Part shown: positions 35,432 through 44,217 of the stretch, piece after piece | How positions within the stretch are numbered: position 1 is the stretch's first letter | Layout of the letters: each line of letters starts with the position of its first letter | Assembly: GCF_039614725.1 (NCBI RefSeq) | Contig: NZ_CP154859.1 | Location: 1,798,001 to 1,862,000, forward strand | DNA length: 64,000 bases | DNA from: Thauera sp. JM12B12 | GTDB lineage: Bacteria > Pseudomonadota > Gammaproteobacteria > Burkholderiales > Rhodocyclaceae | Direction: 5' to 3' | Notes under the pieces: model-generated | What the model was told of the DNA's origin: nothing | Database searches by the model: none | What the model saw: the letters and a program-made list of their open reading frames with translations, nothing else | Translations under genes and position numbers: made by a program

Positions 35432-36358
35432 ATGAGATTCACGCTCCGTCAGATGCAGGTTTTCGTCGAGATCGCCCGCAGCGAGAACGTCTCACGCGCA
35501 GCCGAGGCGCTCGCGCTCTCGCAATCTGCGGCCAGCGCGGCGCTGGCCGAGCTGGAGAACCAGTTCGACCAGCAGCTATTCGACCGCAACGGCAAGCGTC
35601 TGCGGCTCAATGAACAGGGCAGCCTGTTGCTGCCGCACGCGGTGGAACTGCTCGACCGTGCCGAGGAGATCGAGGCCCTGCTGCGCGGCGAACGCGGTCT
35701 GGGCAGCCTGCGCGTGGGCGCCACGCTCACGATCGGCAACTACCTGCTGCCGCTGATCGTCTCGAACTTCCTGCAGGCCCATCCCGAGAGCCGGGTGCGG
35801 CTGCAGGTGCACAACACGGCGACCATCGCCGGCATGCTGCGTCATCACGAGATCGACCTCGGGCTGGTCGAGGGGCAGGTCGTGGATGCCGAGCTCGAGG
35901 CCGAGCCCTGGGTGGAGGACGAGCTGGTGGTCTTCTGCGCTCCGGGACACCGGCTTGCCCCGCGCGGCCGCGTCGACTTCGCCGAGATCGCCGACCAGCC
36001 CTGGATCCTGCGCGAGCGCGGCTCGGGCACGCGCGCCACCTTCGATGCCGCGCTGCGCCAGTGGCCCGGCGGTATCGTGCCACGGCTCGAGCTCGAGCAC
36101 ACGGAGGCCGTCAAGCGGGCGGTGGAGAGCGGGTTGGGGCTGGGCTGCCTGTCCCGGCTGGCGCTGCGCGACGCCTTTCGCCGCGGCAGCCTGGTGGCGC
36201 TGGAAACCCCCGGGCTCGACCTGCGCCGCCGCTTCAGCTTCGTCTGGCATCGTGGCAAGTATCACAGCGCGGCGATCCGCCAGTTCCTCGCTGACTGTCG
36301 CGCCTTTACCGCCGGCGCGCAGCGCAGCGACCAGATTCCGCTGCCGCCGGTGGCGTGA
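35432..36358 (+). CDS. finR: LysR-family regulator, FinR-like
   Basis: 308 residues. N-terminal LysR helix-turn-helix (MRFTLRQMQVFVEIARSENVSRAAEALALSQSAAS, here split: recognition segment AAEALALSQSAASAALAELE) and a C-terminal substrate-binding domain (LRVGATLTIGNYLLP, GLVEGQVVDAELEAEPW). It sits back to back with fpr. FinR of Pseudomonas controls fpr and redox-related genes; the same arrangement here supports the name, though the effector is unknown. Confidence 0.85.
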   Translation: MRFTLRQMQVFVEIARSENVSRAAEALALSQSAASAALAELENQFDQQLFDRNGKRLRLNEQGSLLLPHAVELLDRAEEIEALLRGERGLGSLRVGATLTIGNYLLPLIVSNFLQAHPESRVRLQVHNTATIAGMLRHHEIDLGLVEGQVVDAELEAEPWVEDELVVFCAPGHRLAPRGRVDFAEIADQPWILRERGSGTRATFDAALRQWPGGIVPRLELEHTEAVKRAVESGLGLGCLSRLALRDAFRRGSLVALETPGLDLRRRFSFVWHRGKYHSAAIRQFLADCRAFTAGAQRSDQIPLPPVA

Positions 36359-36405
36359 AGGCCGCATCTTTCGCGGGCGTTCAGGTCGTCGCTGTGGTTG
36401 ACCTT

Positions 36406-36428
36406 GTGGGAGCGGGCTTGCCCGCGAA
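36406..36428. repeat. Single REP-like element
   Basis: GTGGGAGCGGGCTTGCCCGCGAA, one unit, in the short gap between the converging finR and murJ genes. The internal palindrome GCGGGCTTGCCCGC may also help to end transcription. Confidence 0.85.
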
Positions 36429-36436
36429 GCGGACGT

Positions 36437-37975
36437 TCAGGCTGCGCCGCGGCGGCGGAAGTCGCGCAGGCGGAAGCCGAGTGCGAACAGGGTGGCGAAG
36501 TAGGCCAGCGCGCCGGCGCCCACCACCACCGCCAGCCGGCCAGCGCGCTCGAGCCCGCCGATCTCGGTCCACAGCGTCGCGGGCCCGCTGGCGAACCACA
36601 GCACGCCACCCATCACGGAAAGCGCCACCAGCAGCTTCAGCGCGAACGTGGCCCAACCTTGCTGCGGCACATACACCTTGCGCCTGCGCAGGCCGTGATA
36701 GAGCAGCGCCGCGTTCAGGCAGGAGGCCAGCCCGATCGACAGCGCGAGGCCCGCATGGCGCAGCGGCAGGATGAAGGCCAGGTTCATCAACTGCGTGGCG
36801 ATCAGCGTCACGATCGCGATCTTCACCGGCGTGCGGATGTCCTGGCGGGCGTAGAAGCCCGGTGCCAGCACCTTCACCAGGATCAGCCCGGTGAGCCCCA
36901 CGCTGTAGGCCACCAGCGCGCTGCGCGTCTGCATGACGTCGGTCGCCGAAAACGCGCCATAGTTGAATAGCGTGGACACCAGCGGTACCGCAAGCAGCGC
37001 CAGGCCCAGGGCCGCGGGCAGGGTCAGCAGCAGGGTCAGGCGCAGACCCCAGTCGAGCAGCGACGAGAAGTCGTCCGCCTTGTCGTCGGCGTGCAGCTTC
37101 GACAGGCTCGGCAGCAGGATCGTCCCCAGCGCCACGCCCAGCAGACCGGCTGGGAATTCCATCAGCCGGTCGGCGTAGTACAGCCACGACACGCTGCCGC
37201 TCTCGAGGAAGGAGGCGAATATGGTGTTGATCAGCAAAGAGATCTGGCTCACCGACACGCCCAGGATCGCGGGCGCCATCAGCTTCATGATGCGGCGCAC
37301 CCCGGGGTCGGAGAGGTCGAGGTCGAAGCGCGGCAGCATGCCGATCTTCAACAGCGGGCGTATCTGCAGCGCCAGCTGAAGCACGCCACCGAGGAACACC
37401 GCCCACGCCAGCGCCAGCACCGGCGGGTCGAAATACGGTACCGCGAATAGCGCCATGCCGATGAATGCCAGGTTGAGCAGCACCGGTGTGAAGGCCGGGA
37501 TCGCGAACCGGCTCCAGGTGTTGAGGATGCCGCCGGCAAGCGCGACCAGCGACATGAAGAAGATGTAGGGGAAGGTGATGCGGGTGAGCTCGACGGTGAG
37601 CTCGAACTTGCCGGGATCGCCCGAAAAGCCCGGCGCCGATATGTAGATGATCAGCGGCGCCGCCAGCGCGCCGAGCGCCGCGACCACCGCTACCACCAGC
37701 CCGAGCAGCGTCGCCACGCGGTTGACCAGGGTGTGGGTGGCCTCCTCGCCCTGGCGGTTCTTGTATTCGGCGAGGATGGGCACGAAGGCCTGCGAGAAGG
37801 CGCCCTCGGCGAACATCCGGCGCAGCAGGTTGGGCAGGCGGAAGGCGACGAAGAAGGCATCGGTCGCCATGCCGGCCCCGAAGGCGCGCGCGATGACGAA
37901 GTCGCGCACGAAGCCGAGGATGCGGGACAGCAGCGTCATGCCGCTGACGGTGGCGAGGGCGCGCAGGAGGTTCAT
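36437..37975 (-). CDS. murJ: Lipid II flippase MurJ
   Basis: 512 residues with about 14 hydrophobic helices. MurJ signatures are present: [25 protein letters not shown] at the start, [27 protein letters not shown], and ILPSLSKLH in the middle. MurJ moves lipid II across the inner membrane for peptidoglycan synthesis and is essential in many bacteria. It is divergent from rpsT, a gene order common in betaproteobacteria. Confidence 0.95.
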   Translation of the reverse strand: MNLLRALATVSGMTLLSRILGFVRDFVIARAFGAGMATDAFFVAFRLPNLLRRMFAEGAFSQAFVPILAEYKNRQGEEATHTLVNRVATLLGLVVAVVAALGALAAPLIIYISAPGFSGDPGKFELTVELTRITFPYIFFMSLVALAGGILNTWSRFAIPAFTPVLLNLAFIGMALFAVPYFDPPVLALAWAVFLGGVLQLALQIRPLLKIGMLPRFDLDLSDPGVRRIMKLMAPAILGVSVSQISLLINTIFASFLESGSVSWLYYADRLMEFPAGLLGVALGTILLPSLSKLHADDKADDFSSLLDWGLRLTLLLTLPAALGLALLAVPLVSTLFNYGAFSATDVMQTRSALVAYSVGLTGLILVKVLAPGFYARQDIRTPVKIAIVTLIATQLMNLAFILPLRHAGLALSIGLASCLNAALLYHGLRRRKVYVPQQGWATFALKLLVALSVMGGVLWFASGPATLWTEIGGLERAGRLAVVVGAGALAYFATLFALGFRLRDFRRRGAA

Positions 37976-38052
37976 GCCGGTCGGAGGAGGGCGCGCGTCA
38001 GGCGCCCGGAAAACGCGAAGCGCGCATCATAGCCGGCTGCTTGAGAGTTCGC

Positions 38053-38081
38053 TTGCATTCGGCAACGCGTGTCCCTATAAT
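38053..38081 (+). promoter_or_regulatory. rpsT promoter (sigma-70 type)
   Basis: TTGCAT (38053-38058), a 17-base spacer and a perfect TATAAT (38076-38081). Transcription would begin about 35 bases before the rpsT ATG. Confidence 0.8.
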
Positions 38082-38121
38082 CGCGGACTTTTCTAGAACC
38101 ACCAATACGGAATTCATATCT

Positions 38122-38388
38122 ATGGCCAACTCGGCACAAGCTCGCAAGCGCGCCCGTCAGGCGACCAAGGCCCGCGCCCACAACGCCAGCCTTCGTTCCC
38201 GCCTGCGTACCGCGATCAAGGCCGTGCGCAAGGCCATCGTGGGTGGCGACAAGGCGGCGGCTCAGTCGGTCTTTCGCACCTCGATGAGCACGATCGACAG
38301 CATCGCTGACAAGAACATCATCCACAAGAACAAGGCCGCTCGTCACAAGAGCCGCCTGTCGGCTGCCGTAAAGGGCATGGCTGCCTGA
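38122..38388 (+). CDS. rpsT: 30S ribosomal protein S20
   Basis: 88 residues, the standard S20 length. Highly basic and helical: [21 protein letters not shown] at the N-terminus (first 20 residues shown in part), then [12 protein letters not shown] and the conserved [14 protein letters not shown]. It binds 16S rRNA early in 30S assembly. It is a single-gene unit with its own sigma-70 promoter and a strong terminator. Confidence 0.98.
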   Translation: MANSAQARKRARQATKARAHNASLRSRLRTAIKAVRKAIVGGDKAAAQSVFRTSMSTIDSIADKNIIHKNKAARHKSRLSAAVKGMAA

Positions 38389-38430
38389 TTCTTGCTGCAA
38401 GATGCCGGTGCCTCGGTGCCGAAAAAACAA

Positions 38431-38456
38431 GAAAGCGACCCGCGGGTCGCTTTTTT
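38431..38456 (+). terminator. rpsT terminator
   Basis: Perfect palindrome AAGCGACCCGCGGGTCGCTT (38433-38452) followed by a run of T. Confidence 0.92.
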
Positions 38457-38496
38457 GTTGCCGCGTTGCTCGAATCGCAGATCTGGCAGAACCGCC

Positions 38497-38564
38497 GTGG
38501 GAGCGGCCTTGGCCGCGAAAGGGGCGCTTGACCTTGCGACATTCGCGGTCAAGGCCGCTCCCAC
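38497..38564. repeat. Paired REP-like element, variant
   Basis: GTGGGAGCGGCCTTGGCCGCGAA and its inverted copy TTCGCGGTCAAGGCCGCTCCCAC, about 22 bases apart. The core differs from the other copies (GGCCTTGGCC instead of GGGCTTGCCC), so it is a sub-family. It lies between rpsT and the convergent DUF3579 gene. Confidence 0.8.
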
Positions 38565-38602
38565 AGGCAGTTGCTCCCACGAGTGGGATTGTCGGCGCCC
38601 GA

Positions 38603-38893
38603 TCAAAGCGGCGCGTCGCCCATCCACTCGATCTGCAGGTTGTTGTCGTTGGCGAAGTTCACCATGAATTTGTAGGCCAGCGGTTCGACGTCGTAGAGGC
38701 GGGCGTCCACCAGCACCGTCTTGTCGCCCTTGAGCGTGCATCCCGGGCGCACGTAGGGCGAATACGTCATCCGGTGGTCGGCGCCGAAGGCGGACATCAC
38801 GCCGCACAGGCGGTCTGCCCAGTCGCTCGGACGGAATTTCTTCCCCTCCCTCGTGACCCCGACAATGATGAAGTTCTCGATCTTCTGGTTCAT
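38603..38893 (-). CDS. DUF3579 family protein
   Basis: 96 residues matching the betaproteobacterial DUF3579 family: IENFIIVGVTREGKKFRPSDWADRL, FGADHRMTYSPYVRP and VDARLYDVEPLAYKFMVNFANDN. Small soluble protein, function unknown; in related genomes it lies next to argD, as here (divergent, 235 bases away). Confidence 0.88.
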   Translation of the reverse strand: MNQKIENFIIVGVTREGKKFRPSDWADRLCGVMSAFGADHRMTYSPYVRPGCTLKGDKTVLVDARLYDVEPLAYKFMVNFANDNNLQIEWMGDAPL

Positions 38894-39015
38894 GTGTGAT
38901 GCCTTGGCGGCTTCGGGGGATGTCCTTGGTCCGGTTCTCGGCCGCCGGACTCAAAACGGCGCGCATTCTAGCAGAAATCGGCCTTGCGCCGGGTCGCGCC
39001 GTGCGGGCCGGGCGG

Positions 39016-39056
39016 CCCGGCGCTTATGTACAGGGCGCCGGGTTTTGGCTTAACAT
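39016..39056 (+). promoter_or_regulatory. Hairpin and candidate promoter before argD
   Basis: An 8-bp stem CCCGGCGC / GCGCCGGG (39016-39023 with 39035-39042) with an 11-base loop is followed by TTTT, terminator-like on the plus strand. Overlapping it, TGTACA (39027-39032) and TAACAT (39051-39056) are 18 bases apart and could be -35/-10. Either a promoter with an operator hairpin, or an attenuator if transcription starts upstream. Confidence 0.35.
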
Positions 39057-39128
39057 TCAGGCCTCTTCCTGCACGGCGGCACCTGCCGCCGTGTGCGTTT
39101 ACTGGCTTCGTTCCGTTCGAGGTACTCC

Positions 39129-40304
39129 ATGTCCCATGTCATGAACACCTACGCGCGTCTGCCCGTGGCTTTCACCCACGGCGAAGGCGTATGGCTGTAC
39201 GACGAGACTGGCAAGCGCTATCTCGATGCCCTCTCCGGCATCGCGGTCAGCACCCTGGGTCACAACCATCCGCGCCTGGTCAAGGCCATCGCCGACCAGG
39301 CAGCGCGCGTGCTGCACACCTCCAACCTCTACGGCATCCCGCACCAGGACACGCTCTCCGATCGCATCGCCGAAGCCGCGGGCATGGACGAGGTGTTCTT
39401 CTGCAACTCGGGCTGCGAGGCCAACGAGGCGGCGATCAAGCTCGCCCGCATGTACGGCCACAACAAGGGCATCGAGGTGCCCCACATCGTCGTCATGGAG
39501 AACGCCTTTCATGGCCGCACCATGGCCACGCTGTCGGCCACCGGCAACCGCAAGGCGCAGGCCGGGTTCGAGCCGCTGGTGCAAGGCTTCATCCGCGTGC
39601 CCTACAAGGACATCGAGGCAATCCGCAAGGTCGGCGAGCACAACCACAACGTGGTCGCCGTGATGCTCGAGATGATCCAGGGCGAGGGCGGTGTCAACGT
39701 CGCCGACGAGGCCTTCCAGCGCGAGCTGCGCACCCTGTGCGACGAGAAGGGCTGGCTGATGATCTGCGACGAGGTCCAGTGCGGCATGGGGCGCACCGGC
39801 ACGTGGTTCGGCTGGCAGCACGCCGGCACCAAGCCCGACGTGATGACGCTCGCCAAGGGCCTGGCCTCGGGCGTGCCGATCGGCGCCTGCGTCACCGCGG
39901 GCAAGGCCAAGGGTCTGTTCGGGCCGGGCAACCACGGCTCCACCTTCGGCGGCAACCCGCTCGCGTGCGCCGCCGCGCTGGCCACCTTCGACACCATCGT
40001 CGATGACGGCCTGATGGACAACGCCGTCGCCATCGGCGCGGCGATCCGCAAGGGCATGGCCGAAGCGCTCGAGGGCGTGGCCGGCGTGGTCGATATCCGC
40101 GGCCGCGGGCTCATGATCGGCATCGAGCTCGACCGCCCCTGCGGCGTGCTGATGGGCCGCGCGGCCGAGAACGGCCTGCTCATCTCGGTCACCTCCGAGC
40201 GCGTCGTGCGCCTGCTGCCTGCGCTCACGTTCACCGCAGCCGACGCGCAGACCCTGGTGTCGATGCTGGCGCCGATGATCCGCGACTTCCTCGCGAACGG
40301 TTGA
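39129..40304 (+). CDS. argD: Acetylornithine aminotransferase
   Basis: 391 residues of class III PLP aminotransferase. The PLP lysine is K243 (LAKGLASGVPIGA). Also visible are FCNSGCEANEAAIKLAR, AFHGRTMATLSATGN, ICDEVQCGMGRTG and the STFGGNPLACAAAL loop. It converts N-acetylglutamate semialdehyde and glutamate to N-acetylornithine in arginine synthesis. The ATG at 39129 was taken as start; ATG 39141 is an alternative. It is the first gene of argD-argF-argG, with argF 9 bases downstream. A substrate role in succinyldiaminopimelate synthesis is also possible, as for other ArgD proteins. Confidence 0.93.
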   Translation: MSHVMNTYARLPVAFTHGEGVWLYDETGKRYLDALSGIAVSTLGHNHPRLVKAIADQAARVLHTSNLYGIPHQDTLSDRIAEAAGMDEVFFCNSGCEANEAAIKLARMYGHNKGIEVPHIVVMENAFHGRTMATLSATGNRKAQAGFEPLVQGFIRVPYKDIEAIRKVGEHNHNVVAVMLEMIQGEGGVNVADEAFQRELRTLCDEKGWLMICDEVQCGMGRTGTWFGWQHAGTKPDVMTLAKGLASGVPIGACVTAGKAKGLFGPGNHGSTFGGNPLACAAALATFDTIVDDGLMDNAVAIGAAIRKGMAEALEGVAGVVDIRGRGLMIGIELDRPCGVLMGRAAENGLLISVTSERVVRLLPALTFTAADAQTLVSMLAPMIRDFLANG

Positions 40305-40313
40305 GGACTGCGT

Positions 40314-41240
40314 ATGACGACGCCGATCAAGCACTACCTGCAGTTCAAGGACTTCACGCGCGAGGAGTACGACTACGTCTTCGCCCGCGCCAAGTGGATC
40401 AAGGACAAGTTCAAGCGCTACGAGCCCTACCACCCGCTGTTCGACCGCACCCTGGTGATGATCTTCGAGAAGGCCAGCACGCGCACGCGTCTGTCCTTCG
40501 AGGCCGGCGTGCATCAGCTCGGCGGCTCGGCGATCTACCTCAACACCCGTGACTCGCAGCTCGGTCGCGGCGAGCCGGTCGAAGATGCCGGCCAGGTGAT
40601 CTCGCGCATGAGCGACCTGGTGATGATCCGCACCTTCGAGCAGGAGATCGTCGAGCGCTTCGCGGCCAACTCGCGCGTTCCGGTCATCAACGGCCTCACC
40701 AACGAATACCACCCCTGCCAGATCCTCGCCGACATCCTCACCTTCATCGAGCATCGCGGCTCGATCCAGGGCAAGACGGTGGCGTGGATCGGTGACAGCA
40801 ACAACATGTGCAACACCTGGCTGCAGGCGGCCGAGGTGCTCGACTTCAACGTGCACGTGTCCACCCCGCCGGGCTACGAGGTCGAGCCCGAGCGCGCCGG
40901 CCTGTTCGGCACCAATCACTTCGAGCAGTTCGCCGATCCGATGGACGCCTGCCGCGGCGCCGACCTCGTCACCACCGACGTGTGGACCTCGATGGGCTTC
41001 GAGGCCGAGAACGAGGCCCGCATGAAGGCCTTCGCCGACTGGTGCGTGGATGCGGACATGATGTCGGTCGCCCACAAGGACGCCGTCTTCATGCACTGCC
41101 TGCCCGCGCACCGGGGTGAGGAAGTGACCGCCGAGGTCATCGACGGCCCGCAGTCGGTGGTGTGGGACGAGGCCGAGAACCGCCTCCATGCGCAGAAGGC
41201 CTTGATGGAATACCTGGTGCTCGGCCGCATCCAGGACTGA
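40314..41240 (+). CDS. argF: Ornithine carbamoyltransferase
   Basis: 308 residues, the usual size of anabolic OTCases. Carbamoyl phosphate motif FEKASTRTRLSFEAG, ornithine-binding region WIGDSNNMCNTW, and the HCLPAHRGEE signature near the C-terminus. Makes citrulline from ornithine and carbamoyl phosphate. It lies between argD and argG, but a paired REP element separates it from argG. Confidence 0.96.
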   Translation: MTTPIKHYLQFKDFTREEYDYVFARAKWIKDKFKRYEPYHPLFDRTLVMIFEKASTRTRLSFEAGVHQLGGSAIYLNTRDSQLGRGEPVEDAGQVISRMSDLVMIRTFEQEIVERFAANSRVPVINGLTNEYHPCQILADILTFIEHRGSIQGKTVAWIGDSNNMCNTWLQAAEVLDFNVHVSTPPGYEVEPERAGLFGTNHFEQFADPMDACRGADLVTTDVWTSMGFEAENEARMKAFADWCVDADMMSVAHKDAVFMHCLPAHRGEEVTAEVIDGPQSVVWDEAENRLHAQKALMEYLVLGRIQD

Positions 41241-41253
41241 TGAAGAGAACCCC

Positions 41254-41320
41254 GTGGGAGCGGGCTTGCCCGCGACTGCACAGAATCGGCACCGCCATTC
41301 GCGGGCAAGCCCGCTCCCAC
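41254..41320. repeat. Paired REP-like elements between argF and argG
   Basis: GTGGGAGCGGGCTTGCCCGCGA and inverted copy TTCGCGGGCAAGCCCGCTCCCAC with a spacer of about 22 bases; can form one long hairpin in the argF-argG transcript. Confidence 0.9.
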
Positions 41321-41411
41321 GAGATCGCCGCCCAGGCTTAGGTCGGCATTGAACACCCACGGTACGCACGGGCGTGCGCGCCGGCAACACAGCAGGAAAC
41401 AGGAAAACAGC

Positions 41412-42641
41412 ATGAGCGACGTCAAGAAAGTAGTGCTCGCCTACTCCGGCGGGCTGGACACTTCGGTCATCCTGAAGTGGCTGCAGGACACCTACCAGTG
41501 CGAAGTGGTCACCTTCACCGCCGACCTCGGCCAGGGCGAAGAGCTCGAGCCCGCGCGCACCAAGGCGCTGAAGTTCGGCATCAAGCCCGAGAACATCTTC
41601 ATCGACGACCTGCGCGAGGAGTTCGTGCGCGACTTCGTCTTTCCGATGTTCCGCGCCAACACGATCTACGAGGGCGAGTACCTGCTCGGCACCTCGATCG
41701 CCCGCCCGCTGATCGCCAAGCGCCAGATCGAGATCGCGCGCGCCACCGGCGCCGACGCCGTCTCGCACGGCGCCACCGGCAAGGGTAACGACCAGGTGCG
41801 CTTCGAGCTCGGCTACTACGCGCTGATGCCGGGCGTGAAGGTCATCGCGCCGTGGCGCGAGTGGGACCTGCTGTCGCGCGAGAAGCTGCTCGCCTACGCC
41901 GAAAAGCACGGCATCCCGATCGAGATGAAGCACAAGCAGGGCGGTTCGCCCTACTCGATGGACGCAAACCTGCTGCACATCTCCTTCGAAGGCCGCCACC
42001 TCGAGAACCCCGCCGCCGAGGCCGAGGAATCCATGTGGCGCTGGACCGTGTCGCCGGAAGCCGCGCCCGATGCCGCCGAGTACGTCGACCTGGAGTTCGA
42101 GAAGGGCGACCTCGTCGCCATCGACGGCACGCGCATGAAGCCGCACGAGCTGCTCGCCAAGCTCAACGCGCTCGGCGGCAAGCACGGCATCGGCCGCCTC
42201 GACCTGGTGGAAAACCGCTACGTCGGCATGAAGAGCCGCGGCTGCTACGAGACCCCGGGCGGCACCATCCTGCTCAAGGCGCACCGCGCCATCGAATCGA
42301 TCACGCTCGACCGCGAAGTCGCCCACCTCAAGGACGACCTCATGCCGCGCTACGCCAGCATCATTTACAACGGCTACTGGTGGAGCCCCGAGCGCCTTGC
42401 GCTGCAGGCCCTCATCGACAACACCCAGCAGAGCGTCAACGGCTGGGTGCGCCTCAAGCTCTACAAGGGCAACGTCATCGTCACCGGCCGCGACTCCAAG
42501 ACCGACTCGCTGTTCGACCCGACGATCGCCACCTTCGAGGACGACGCCGGCGCCTACAATCAGAAGGACGCGCACGGCTTCATCCGCCTTAACGCGCTGC
42601 GCATGCGCATCGCCGCCAACGCCAAGGCCAAGCGCGGCTGA
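41412..42641 (+). CDS. argG: Argininosuccinate synthase
   Basis: 409 residues from ATG 41412 (the frame is open 21 codons further upstream, without homology). ATP-binding [15 protein letters not shown], then [39 protein letters not shown] and the C-terminal helix. It joins citrulline and aspartate to form argininosuccinate using ATP. REP pairs flank it on both sides. Confidence 0.97.
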   Translation: MSDVKKVVLAYSGGLDTSVILKWLQDTYQCEVVTFTADLGQGEELEPARTKALKFGIKPENIFIDDLREEFVRDFVFPMFRANTIYEGEYLLGTSIARPLIAKRQIEIARATGADAVSHGATGKGNDQVRFELGYYALMPGVKVIAPWREWDLLSREKLLAYAEKHGIPIEMKHKQGGSPYSMDANLLHISFEGRHLENPAAEAEESMWRWTVSPEAAPDAAEYVDLEFEKGDLVAIDGTRMKPHELLAKLNALGGKHGIGRLDLVENRYVGMKSRGCYETPGGTILLKAHRAIESITLDREVAHLKDDLMPRYASIIYNGYWWSPERLALQALIDNTQQSVNGWVRLKLYKGNVIVTGRDSKTDSLFDPTIATFEDDAGAYNQKDAHGFIRLNALRMRIAANAKAKRG

Positions 42642-42646
42642 CCAGC

Positions 42647-42710
42647 GTGGGAGCGGGCTTGCCCGCGAATGTCGGCCACGCCCGCATCGTTTGCCGGCAA
42701 GCCCGCTCCC
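42647..42710. repeat. Paired REP-like elements after argG
   Basis: GTGGGAGCGGGCTTGCCCGCGAA and a diverged inverted copy TTGCCGGCAAGCCCGCTCCCA, starting six bases after the argG stop. Likely stabilises the transcript end. Confidence 0.88.
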
Positions 42711-42768
42711 AAGGCACCGCCAGCCTGCTGCCGCCGCGCCGCAAAGCTCACCCCGCCAATTCAACGCG

Positions 42769-42999
42769 ATGAACAACGACGCTTTCATCTTCGGGCTCAG
42801 CTTCACCGAGTTCGAGGACCTCGCCCTCAAGTTCGGCCTCACCGGGCTGATCCTCTTCATGATGTTCATCATCTGGAACCTGGGCAAGGAATCCAAGGCC
42901 GGCCGCTACGGCATGATGTGGATGTTCCTCGGCCTGGGCGTGGGCTTCGTCGGTTTCGTCGCCAAGGGCATCATCCAGAAGCTGCTGGGAATCGAATAA
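42769..42999 (+). CDS. DUF2788 small membrane protein
   Basis: 76 residues with two hydrophobic helices (FGLTGLILFMMFIIWNLG and MMWMFLGLGVGFVGFVAKGII) joined by a short basic loop KESKAGRYG, the DUF2788 pattern of betaproteobacteria. Function unknown; inner membrane. It lies 14 bases before ppnP. Confidence 0.85.
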   Translation: MNNDAFIFGLSFTEFEDLALKFGLTGLILFMMFIIWNLGKESKAGRYGMMWMFLGLGVGFVGFVAKGIIQKLLGIE

Positions 43000-43013
43000 G
43001 GAAACCTTACATC

Positions 43014-43337
43014 ATGGCCATCACCGCCAAGATCGACGGCGTCGCCGTCACCACCCAGGCCAACGTCTACTTCGACGGCAAGTGCGTCAGCCACGGCATC
43101 CAGTTCGCCGACGGCACCAAGAAATCGGTCGGCGTGATCCTGCCCGCCACGCTCACCTTCAACACCGGCGCGCCCGAGATCATGGAAGGCGTCGCCGGCA
43201 GCTGCCGCGTGCGCCTCAAGGGTGAGGCTGACTGGAAGACCTACGGCGCCGGCGAATCCTTCAACGTGCCGGGCAATTCCAGCTTCGACATCGAAGTCGC
43301 GGGCGAGCCCTACCACTACATCTGCCACTTCGGCTGA
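43014..43337 (+). CDS. ppnP: Pyrimidine/purine nucleoside phosphorylase PpnP
   Basis: 107 residues, slightly longer than the family norm (about 94-105). Cupin-like fold of the former UPF0345/DUF1255 family: NVYFDGKCVSHGIQFADGTKKSVGV split by conserved Gly, LTFNTGAPEIMEGVAGSCRV, FNVPGNSSFDIEV and a C-terminal YHYICHFG. It cleaves nucleosides with phosphate. Short spacing on both sides suggests cotranscription with DUF2788 and yajQ. Confidence 0.93.
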   Translation: MAITAKIDGVAVTTQANVYFDGKCVSHGIQFADGTKKSVGVILPATLTFNTGAPEIMEGVAGSCRVRLKGEADWKTYGAGESFNVPGNSSFDIEVAGEPYHYICHFG

Positions 43338-43355
43338 TCGCGGGGGAGGGGAACG

Positions 43356-43841
43356 ATGCCGTCTTTCGACATCATGTCCGAGGTCGACCAGCCCTCGCTG
43401 CGTAACGCGGTCGAGCAGGCCAACCGCAAGGTGGACGGCCGCCACGACTTCAAGGGCACCAGCGCCAAGATCGAGCACGCCGAGAAGCTGCTCACCCTCT
43501 ACGGCGACAGCGACTTCCAGCTTGACCAGATCAAGACCATCCTGCTGCCCGAGATGACCAAGAAAAACGTCGACGTCCGCTGCCTGGACTACGGCGACGT
43601 GCAGAAGATCTCGGGCAACAAGGTCAAGCAGGAAGTGAAGGTGCGCGTCGGCGTCGAGCAGGAAATGGCCAAGAAGATCGTCAAGCTGTTGAAGGACAGC
43701 AAGATGAAGGTCCAGGCCGCCATCCAGGGCGATGCCGTGCGCGTCTCCGGCGCCAAGCGCGACGTGCTGCAGGAGGCCATCGCGCTGGTCAAGAAGCAGA
43801 TCACGGACTTTCCGCTGCAGTACGGGAATTTCAGGGACTGA
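43356..43841 (+). CDS. yajQ: YajQ-family nucleotide-binding protein
   Basis: 161 residues, the full length of the UPF0234/YajQ family. [36 protein letters not shown] and the C-terminal [21 protein letters not shown] are characteristic. Xanthomonas YajQ binds cyclic di-GMP and affects transcription; whether this one does is not known, but two c-di-GMP enzymes are encoded in the window. Confidence 0.95.
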   Translation: MPSFDIMSEVDQPSLRNAVEQANRKVDGRHDFKGTSAKIEHAEKLLTLYGDSDFQLDQIKTILLPEMTKKNVDVRCLDYGDVQKISGNKVKQEVKVRVGVEQEMAKKIVKLLKDSKMKVQAAIQGDAVRVSGAKRDVLQEAIALVKKQITDFPLQYGNFRD

Positions 43842-43884
43842 GCGGGGGCAAACTGCTCCCCGCATCCGGTTTCGCCGTGATTGC

Positions 43885-43920
43885 AGGCCATGTCGATCAA
43901 TGTGATCGCATGGCCTTTGC
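43885..43920 (+). terminator. Hairpin terminator after yajQ
   Basis: A 14-bp stem with one bulged base: AGGCCATG-(T)-CGATCA / TGATCG-CATGGCCT, loop ATG (43885-43916), followed by TTTGCGTTTT. About 45 bases after the yajQ stop. Confidence 0.7.
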
Positions 43921-44022
43921 GTTTTCATGGCTGCGGCAACGTTCAAGTTCCGTCGCCTTCGTCCGTTAAGCCTCTCATCAAGCCGCGCAGCGAGCGCGCG
44001 GCAACGACCCAAGGAGAGCCTC

Positions 44023-44217
44023 ATGGACGTCAGCGCAATCGCCAGCGCAGCATCCGCCAATGCCATGGCCGAAGTGCAGCAGGAAGCTGCGGTATCGGTG
44101 CTGAAGAAGACCATGGATATCCAGGAACAGAGCGCCATGCAGCTGCTGCAGGCCATCCCGCAGCCGCCGGCGCCTGCGCTCGGCACTGCTGGCGGCTACA
44201 TCGACACCTGGGCCTGA
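44023..44217 (+). CDS. YjfB-family small protein
   Basis: 64 residues from ATG 44023 with AAGGAG as Shine-Dalgarno at 44011. Helical start MDVSAIASAASANAMAEVQQ, then VLKKTMDIQEQSAMQLLQAIP and a Pro/Gly tail: the YjfB family pattern. The role is unknown; some members are linked to motility genes. Its stop overlaps the start of the lytic transglycosylase by one base (TGATG), so translation is coupled. Confidence 0.8.
   Translation: MDVSAIASAASANAMAEVQQEAAVSVLKKTMDIQEQSAMQLLQAIPQPPAPALGTAGGYIDTWA

Noticed and set aside
39099..42896. A 1265-codon open frame on the minus strand across argD, argF and argG
   Set aside because: It is a mirror of three well-known genes caused by the high-GC third codon positions; its translation is Val/Gly/His/Asp-rich without any domain.
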